A stretch of 12,998 nt of DNA. Origin: Melioribacter roseus. GTDB taxonomy: Bacteria > Bacteroidota > Ignavibacteria > Ignavibacteriales > Melioribacteraceae. The first letter of the stretch is position 1; each line of letters starts with the position of its first letter. Under the pieces are notes generated by a model. It had not been told where the DNA came from. It did no database searches and saw only the letters and a program-made list of their open reading frames with translations. The DNA is taken from positions 1 through 12,998 of the forward strand of contig DYHC01000009.1 of the NCBI GenBank assembly GCA_020724325.1, given 5' to 3'. Both the position numbers and the translations under genes were made by a program. Shown here in pieces: positions 8,252-12,998 of the stretch.

Positions 8252-10162
8252 ATGAAAGAATTCTTATTTAAGCCGTTCGAAGAAATGACTGAAAAGGATT
8301 ATGAAACTATTGGTTTCAAATCCGGGCTCGAAATTCATCAGCAGCTGCTAACAGATAAAAAATTATTCTGCCGGTGTCCAGCCGGCAAATACAGCACAAA
8401 ATACCATGCAGAAATATTGCGACACATGCGCCCAACTCTTTCCGAACTAGGCGAATATGACGGAACTGCACTAATGGAATTCAAAACGAAGAAAGATATT
8501 ATTTACAGAATTAATCGCGATACAGTCTGCACATACGAAATGGACGACACTCCGCCGTTTATAATTAATGACGATGCATTAGACATTTCTCTAAAATGCG
8601 GATTGTTGTTCGATTGTTCAATTATAGATGAACTCCACATCGCACGCAAACAATATTTAGATGGCAGCATACCTACCGGATTTCAGCGGACAGCAATCTT
8701 TGCCCTCAACGGAAAAATTCCTTATAAAGATAGAACTATTGATGTTGTTCAAATGTCGATTGAGGAAGATTCATGCCGCGAAGTATCCGACCATGGTCAT
8801 ACGCGTGTTTATTTAACAGACCGGCTTGGTATGCCGCTTATAGAAACCGTGACCGGACCGAATATGCGGACTCCTTTCGAAGTAGCCGAAGTTGCGGAAA
8901 TATGTGCAAAGCTTGTAAGAAGTACTAATAATGTTAGAAGAGGAATTGGCTCTGCACGCGAAGATGTTAACGTAAGCGTTGACGGCGGTACAAGAATCGA
9001 AATTAAGGGCGTTCCTAAAATTGGTAGAATTCCATTGCTTACTTACAACGAGGCGATGCGTCAGTGGAATCTGCTCCGTTTGAGAGAGGAACTTCTTAAA
9101 AGAGGAATAACAAAAGAAACCTTTGAAGCATCATCTTCAGATGTTACAAAAATTATTAAAAAAGCTCACTACCAGCCGGTCAGAAATGCAATTGAGCAGG
9201 GGCTGAAAATTAAATGCGTTACTCTAAAAGGTTTTTTTGGTCTGCTCAATTGGCAGACGCAAACCGATACATACTTCTCAAAAGAAATTTCAGACCGTGT
9301 TAGAGTAATTGCATGTTTGACTTCTATTCCAAATATAATTCACTCCGATAGCCGCGGGGATAATCTACTTTCTGCAGAGTGGCAGAATATAAAAAGATAT
9401 GTAGGAGCTGCGGATAACGATACGCTTGTTATCGTTTGGGGAAATGATCTGGATACAGAAATGGCTGTAAATGAAATAATTATTAGAGCTAAAGAAGCAA
9501 CTATTGGCGTTCCATCAGAAACAAGACAGGCGTTGAGAGACGGAACAAACGGATTCGAAAGAATTTTACCGGGTGCCGATAGAATGTACCCTGATACTGA
9601 CCTTCCGCCTACAAAAATTACTAACATCCGTTTGAATAGACTAAAAGAAAATTTACCCGAGAAATTCTGGATTAGTGAGGAATGGTATAAACAATTAAGA
9701 ATTCCTACAGACATTATTTGTGAATTATCAATTTCAAAATTTGCCGGATTATTTAAGTATCTGGTTACTGAATGGAATATCAACCCTGTCTTAGCTGCCG
9801 TTGCCCTTATTCAATTTCCGAAAAGATTGAAGAAGATGGGTTTTGATATTTCTCTTCTTACACCCGAAATGATGAGAGATATTTTTATTGCATACAAGGA
9901 CGGCTTACTTTCGCGTAATGGAATTTTGATTGCAATGCAAAAGACAATTACCAAAGGAAAATTCTATCCGGAATTACTGCCAAAACCTCTGTCGTCAAAA
10001 GAGATTGATGAAATAATATATCAGACAATAAAAGAAGTTGAACAAATAAATTTGTTAAACTATTCGAAGAGAAATGACATTCTGATTGCACATACTATGA
10101 ACAGAGTTAGGATGAGTGTTGAAGGAAAAATTGTAAAAGAGAAAATTATAAAGATGTCTTAG
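8252..10162 (+). CDS. gatE: Glu-tRNA(Gln) amidotransferase subunit E (archaeal type)
   Basis: GatE is the tRNA-binding kinase/amidotransferase subunit of GatDE: it phosphorylates the glutamate of Glu-tRNA(Gln) and uses ammonia from GatD to make Gln-tRNA(Gln). The 636 residues match archaeal GatE along the whole length. GLEIHQQL (25-32) is the GatB/GatE signature. CRCP (40-43) is in the metal-site region. RPTLSELGEYD (60-70), DGSIPTGFQRTA (137-148), SIEEDSCREV (169-178) and RLGMPLIET (191-199) form the cradle domain. About 292-415 aligns with the AspRS-like insertion that separates GatE from GatB, followed by IGVPSETRQAL and DRMYPDTDLPP (443-453). The helical tail runs from about 470 to the end, but its last part (HTMNRVRMSVEGKIV) lacks the glycine-rich MGxxMxxxRG motif usual there. 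The ATG start is preceded only by a GAGA site. gatD follows. It is unexpected in a bacterium. Confidence 0.95.
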   Translation: MKEFLFKPFEEMTEKDYETIGFKSGLEIHQQLLTDKKLFCRCPAGKYSTKYHAEILRHMRPTLSELGEYDGTALMEFKTKKDIIYRINRDTVCTYEMDDTPPFIINDDALDISLKCGLLFDCSIIDELHIARKQYLDGSIPTGFQRTAIFALNGKIPYKDRTIDVVQMSIEEDSCREVSDHGHTRVYLTDRLGMPLIETVTGPNMRTPFEVAEVAEICAKLVRSTNNVRRGIGSAREDVNVSVDGGTRIEIKGVPKIGRIPLLTYNEAMRQWNLLRLREELLKRGITKETFEASSSDVTKIIKKAHYQPVRNAIEQGLKIKCVTLKGFFGLLNWQTQTDTYFSKEISDRVRVIACLTSIPNIIHSDSRGDNLLSAEWQNIKRYVGAADNDTLVIVWGNDLDTEMAVNEIIIRAKEATIGVPSETRQALRDGTNGFERILPGADRMYPDTDLPPTKITNIRLNRLKENLPEKFWISEEWYKQLRIPTDIICELSISKFAGLFKYLVTEWNINPVLAAVALIQFPKRLKKMGFDISLLTPEMMRDIFIAYKDGLLSRNGILIAMQKTITKGKFYPELLPKPLSSKEIDEIIYQTIKEVEQINLLNYSKRNDILIAHTMNRVRMSVEGKIVKEKIIKMS

Positions 10163-10166
10163 CACT

Positions 10167-10243
10167 CTCTGCGTAATCTCAGCGTGAACATCGTTAAAGA
10201 TTTGAACGCAGAGTTCGCAGAGTTTTCCGCAAAGAACACAGAG
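10167..10243. repeat. CTCTGCG/CGCAGAG-family inverted repeat between gatE and gatD
   Basis: CTCTGCG at 10167-10173 is the reverse complement of CGCAGAG at 10207-10213 and again at 10216-10222; the right arm continues through AAGAACACAGAG to 10243. It is the same kind of element as that before gatE. If the upstream GTG at 10184 were the gatD start, this repeat would be translated as NAEFAEFSAKNTEG, a typical artefact of such repeats. It leaves a GAGGG ribosome site (10241-10245) at its right edge. Confidence 0.6.
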
Positions 10244-10249
10244 GGAAAA

Positions 10250-11632
10250 ATGGCAGAAGATTACAAAGGTTACAGAGGCAAAGCCCTCAGTACACTAAAA
10301 AATTTTGGCGCCCAGGTTTGGAGTGATGTTGAAATCAAAACTACAAAAGGAAATTTTAAGGGAATAATTCTTCCACGGTCAGAAACCGCAGATCATTTTC
10401 ATATTGTAATTAAACTACGGGTCGGTTATAACATTGGAATAGCTGCAGAAAATATAACCGATATTAAGATCGAAGGACGAAAAGAAGCACATTACAAAAT
10501 TCCCGAAAAAGATTTTCCGCGCGACCCATCAAAACCAAATGTAAAACTTCTTGGCACAGGCGGCACAATTGCATCACGTCTCGATTACAGAACCGGGGCT
10601 GTTATACCTGCTTTCTCTCCCGGAGAACTCTACGGCTCGGTTCCAGAGCTTGCAAATTTCTGTAACTTAGAAACAGAAAAGTTGTATGGTGTCTTTAGCG
10701 AGAATATGGGGCCCGATCAATGGATTGGTACAGCACAGGCTATTGGACGCGAAATAGAAAAAGGAATTGATGGAATTGTAATTGGACATGGAACAGATAC
10801 AATGCATCATACAGCCGCAGTATTATCATTTATGGTTCAGGATTCACCCGTTCCTATTGTAATGGTTGGATCGCAGAGATCGAGCGACCGTCCGTCATCC
10901 GATGCTGCGCTTAATCTTATGCACAGTGTTAAGACTGCGGCAGAAAGTGATATTGCTGAAGTTATGGTTTGCATGTTCGGTCCTACATCGGATTACTACG
11001 GATTGCTTCACCGCGGAACACGCGTCCGCAAAATGCATTCGAGTTACCGCTCAACATTTCGTACTATTGGCGATATCCCAATCGCAAAAGTGAGCCGCGA
11101 GGAAATTACTCCGCTGCGTAAAGATTACAAGCGCCGGCGCAAAGACCGCAGCGTTAATATCAATACATCGTTCGAAGAGAAAGTAAGCATAGTTTACTAT
11201 TATCCTAACATGATGCCCGATATTATCGACTCTCTTATTGATAACGATTACAAAGGAATTGTTATTGCAGGAACAGGACTTGGACATGTTAACAAACCTT
11301 TATATCCATCCCTTAAGCGCGCACACGAAAAAGGAATTGCTATTTATATGACCGTGCAGACCTTATGGGGATTTGTTCAAATGTATGTTTACGATACTGG
11401 TCGGGATATGATGGAGCTTGGTGTAATACCCGCAGCTAATATGCTGCCAGAAGCTGCTTATATGAAATTGTGCTGGGCTTTGGGACAAACAAACGACCCG
11501 AAGAAATTACAGGAAATAATGCTAACACCTATTGCCGGCGAAATTACAGAACGAGAACCGAGCAATGGTTATTTGATCTATCAAGGCGGACTGCCAGAGG
11601 TTGAAGAGTTTATTGCAAAGTATGTGAAGTGA
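10250..11632 (+). CDS. gatD: Glu-tRNA(Gln) amidotransferase subunit D (archaeal type)
   Basis: GatD is the L-asparaginase-like glutaminase subunit that releases ammonia for GatE. From the ATG at 10250 the protein has 460 residues. An N-terminal Sm/SH3-like barrel (about 5-90; YKGYRGKAL, then HFHIVIKLRVGYNIGI) is typical of GatD and absent from plain asparaginases. The asparaginase domain follows: GTGGTIAS with nucleophile Thr106, GHGTDTM with Thr182 and Asp183, VGSQRSSDRPSSDAALN, and Lys261 in RVRKMHS complete the catalytic tetrad known from M. thermautotrophicus GatD (Thr101, Thr177, Asp178, Lys254). I chose 10250 because GAGGG lies four bases upstream and family homology begins just after it. 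An in-frame GTG at 10184 would add 22 residues that are translated repeat. It lies 87 bases after gatE, so cotranscription is likely despite the intervening hairpin. Confidence 0.95.
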   Translation: MAEDYKGYRGKALSTLKNFGAQVWSDVEIKTTKGNFKGIILPRSETADHFHIVIKLRVGYNIGIAAENITDIKIEGRKEAHYKIPEKDFPRDPSKPNVKLLGTGGTIASRLDYRTGAVIPAFSPGELYGSVPELANFCNLETEKLYGVFSENMGPDQWIGTAQAIGREIEKGIDGIVIGHGTDTMHHTAAVLSFMVQDSPVPIVMVGSQRSSDRPSSDAALNLMHSVKTAAESDIAEVMVCMFGPTSDYYGLLHRGTRVRKMHSSYRSTFRTIGDIPIAKVSREEITPLRKDYKRRRKDRSVNINTSFEEKVSIVYYYPNMMPDIIDSLIDNDYKGIVIAGTGLGHVNKPLYPSLKRAHEKGIAIYMTVQTLWGFVQMYVYDTGRDMMELGVIPAANMLPEAAYMKLCWALGQTNDPKKLQEIMLTPIAGEITEREPSNGYLIYQGGLPEVEEFIAKYVK

Positions 11633-11666
11633 TTTATAAATATCTATAATAGTCTCTGGCAAATTA

Positions 11667-11708
11667 AGAAGTGTCACTTCGAAGGATCGAAGGGAAAGAG
11701 AAATTACA
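11667..11708 (+). repeat. Short interspersed inverted-repeat element, copy B
   Basis: It starts AGAAGTGTCACTTCGA and ends GAGAAATTACA. It matches copy A (7885-7932, opposite strand) at both ends: the 16-base start differs at two positions and the 11-base end at one. The middle differs, ATCGAAGGG-type here against a CCCCGAT hairpin in copy A. The terminal inverted repeats are TGTCACTTC and GAAATTACA (7 of 9). Confidence 0.5.
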
Positions 11709-11722
11709 TTTCGTAGCTCAAC

Positions 11723-11772
11723 AACCTTGAATGTTATGAGGAAATAAACAACAACACTTAACCTTCAAGGTT
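11723..11772. repeat. Nine-base inverted repeat after gatD
   Basis: AACCTTGAA (11723-11731) is the exact reverse complement of TTCAAGGTT (11764-11772), separated by 32 bases. The right arm also belongs to a small palindrome AACCTTCAAGGTT (11760-11772). No U-run follows, so it is not a convincing terminator. Confidence 0.4.
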
Positions 11773-12007
11773 TAGGTTCAACTCCCTCGATAAATTGGTC
11801 CCGAGATGACAAACGCCGTTTTTTGTAGGTTTTGATTAATTCTTTGTACAGCTTGCGGGATGAGACATTCTTTTTTATTTGTTGTCTAACCTTTCTAAAT
11901 TTCCCACTGGAAATCATAAGTTTTTAGAACAATAAATTCTTAAATTTGGTGCCCGGAGAGTTACTCATTAGAATTATCGAATACAAATCTTTGATCGGCG
12001 GTCAATT

Positions 12008-12832
12008 ATGGTATCTACAGTAGAGATAATAAATATAATATTACCGTTTGCATATCTCTTTACATTTTTTATTTATGCGTTAGATTTTTTTAATGAGAAG
12101 AAATCATTCGCTAACTCAAAGAGAATTTTTCTTTTCGTTACTCTTATAACGCATGTTTGCTATCTATTATTACGAACAATAGAGTTTGACCATCCGCCAA
12201 TTACAAATAAATTCGAAATTTTTTCAATTCTTGCATTTGCAATCGGTTTTTCATACTTCATACTCGAATTACTTACAGATGTGAGAGGAACAGGCGCGTT
12301 TATCATTCTCTTTGCACTATTATTTCAAATTGTCTCGTCATTATTCATCGAAAATAATTATGTAGTACCTGACGTATTACGAAACCGCCTACTTGGAATT
12401 CATGTTATCAGCGCATTGTTAGGTTATTCCGGAATAACAATTTCTGCGGTCTATGGTCTTTTGTTCTTAGTTCTTTATAAAAACTTAAAATCGAGTAAGT
12501 TCGGATTAATTTTCAACCGGCTGCCAAGTTTGGAAATATTGGAAAAATTAAGTTTTAACTCGCTGCTAATTGGCTTTGTGCTCTTTACAGTTGCAATTAT
12601 TATAGGAATTACATGGCTTCCTTCTGCATTTCCTAACTTCAGTTACAGCGACCCCAAATTAATTGGAACAGGTTTTGTGTGGATTATTTACGGCGCCGGC
12701 ATCCTATGCAAATTTACTGCAAACTGGTACGGTAAAAAGGTAATCTGGTTTTCTATTGCCGGGTTTTTATTTGCAATAATTTCTTTAATTCTAACAACTA
12801 CTCTCGCTAACACCTTTCATTCGTTTTATTGA
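12008..12832 (+). CDS. hemX: HemX/CcsA-like integral membrane protein
   Basis: A 274-residue polytopic membrane protein of the cytochrome c assembly (CcsA/HemX) superfamily. About eight membrane segments are visible (roughly 7-27, 38-56, 70-89, 95-113, 131-157, 183-203, 218-236, 246-266). RLPSLEILEKLSF before a membrane helix ending GITW closely resembles B. subtilis HemX as I recall it. His132 (GIHVISALLGY) fits a conserved family histidine. The tryptophan-rich haem-handling WWD motif of true CcsA is not intact: the corresponding stretch reads NFSYSDPKLIGTGFVW, with DPK kept but the tryptophans missing. HemX acts on the level or activity of glutamyl-tRNA reductase in Bacillus. hemA begins 14 bases downstream, so one operon is likely, which supports the HemX reading over cytochrome c maturation. 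A GGCGG stretch lies about 6 bases before the ATG. Confidence 0.85.
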   Translation: MVSTVEIINIILPFAYLFTFFIYALDFFNEKKSFANSKRIFLFVTLITHVCYLLLRTIEFDHPPITNKFEIFSILAFAIGFSYFILELLTDVRGTGAFIILFALLFQIVSSLFIENNYVVPDVLRNRLLGIHVISALLGYSGITISAVYGLLFLVLYKNLKSSKFGLIFNRLPSLEILEKLSFNSLLIGFVLFTVAIIIGITWLPSAFPNFSYSDPKLIGTGFVWIIYGAGILCKFTANWYGKKVIWFSIAGFLFAIISLILTTTLANTFHSFY

Positions 12833-12846
12833 AAGTAAATTTTAAA

Positions 12847-12998
12847 ATGAATTTAATCGGCATTACAATAAACCATAATAATTCTCCAATTGAAATTCGT
12901 GAAGCACTTCATTTGTCTCGTAATGAAATAGTTGAATTTATTCCCGCTCTAAAAGAAATTTTGTTTGAAGGTGTTGTTATTTCAACCTGCAACCGGAC
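12847..12998 (+). CDS. hemA: Glutamyl-tRNA reductase, N-terminal part (cut by window end)
   Basis: First committed enzyme of C5 tetrapyrrole synthesis: reduces the glutamate of Glu-tRNA(Glu) to glutamate-1-semialdehyde with NADPH. Fifty codons are present before the window ends. The translation begins MNLIGITINHNNSPIEIREAL, the family N-terminus (GIxHxxxPxxxRE), and reaches VVISTCNRT, in which Cys48 is the catalytic thioester-forming cysteine. The full protein is normally about 410-430 residues. It starts 14 bases after the HemX-like gene, without a clear ribosome site, which suggests translation from the same transcript. Confidence 0.93.
   Translation, partial: MNLIGITINHNNSPIEIREALHLSRNEIVEFIPALKEILFEGVVISTCNR

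Larger units (their letters stand above)
11633..12007. other. Intergenic spacer between gatD and the HemX-like gene
   Basis: A 375-base spacer. It holds a second copy of the short interspersed element (11667-11708), a 9-base inverted repeat (11723-11772) and a stray GAGATGACA (11803-11811) resembling one end of that element. The promoter for the HemX-like gene and hemA presumably lies in 11830-12000; TAAATTTG at 11941-11948 fits a Bacteroidetes -7 box, but no matching -33 box was found. Confidence 0.5.

Noticed and set aside
9340..9783. Minus-strand 147-residue open frame inside gatE
   Set aside because: gatE is conserved across this whole stretch, so the reverse frame is a shadow.
10184..10249. 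GTG start and 22-residue N-terminal extension of gatD
   Set aside because: The extension is the translation of an inverted repeat, has no counterpart in GatD, and a better ATG with GAGGG follows at 10250.
11774..11786. GGTTCAACTCC resembles the T-arm of a tRNA
   Set aside because: The bases around it do not form a 5-base T-stem, and no acceptor, D or anticodon arm could be found upstream.
11941..11948. TAAATTTG as a Bacteroidetes -7 promoter box for the HemX-like gene
   Set aside because: No TTG-type -33 box lies at the expected distance and the motif is common in AT-rich DNA, so it was not listed as a promoter.

Overview
The window most likely comes from a bacterium of the Ignavibacteria/Chlorobi side of the FCB group. 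The evidence is a large secreted protein with a C-terminal type IX secretion (T9SS) sorting domain of the 'LLQNFPNPFNPST' kind, an AT-rich sequence with mostly weak Shine-Dalgarno sites, a HemX-like membrane protein next to hemA, and dispersed short repeats rich in CTCTGTG/CACAGAG. Nothing apart from gatE-gatD points to an archaeal host.

Layout: the left half (12-6059) is entirely on the minus strand and the right half (6500-12998) entirely on the plus strand. They diverge from a 440-base AT-rich spacer. The minus-strand genes, from left to right, are a histidine-phosphatase family protein, a small lipoprotein, DNA-3-methyladenine glycosylase I (tag), a Sad/YneI-type succinate-semialdehyde dehydrogenase, and an 809-residue T9SS cargo protein with five ~120-residue tandem Ig-like repeats. 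These look like unrelated accessory or housekeeping genes rather than one pathway.

The plus-strand genes are a PIN-PhoH ATPase, then gatE and gatD, then a HemX/CcsA-like membrane protein and the first 50 codons of hemA. GatD and GatE form the Glu-tRNA(Gln) amidotransferase described as the archaeal enzyme; bacteria normally use GlnRS or GatCAB. Both subunits look complete, with catalytic motifs intact. They lie next to hemA, whose product also uses charged tRNA(Glu), so two alternative users of glutamyl-tRNA are close together, although a 375-base spacer suggests separate transcription units.

Non-coding structure is concentrated around gatE-gatD. Members of the CTCTGTG/CACAGAG inverted-repeat family lie directly in front of both start codons. 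The second one would be translated if the upstream GTG at 10184 were taken as the gatD start; the ATG at 10250 is better supported. Two copies of another short element with TGTyAyTTC ends lie in the spacers before gatE and after gatD. No IS element, CRISPR array, tRNA or rRNA was found.
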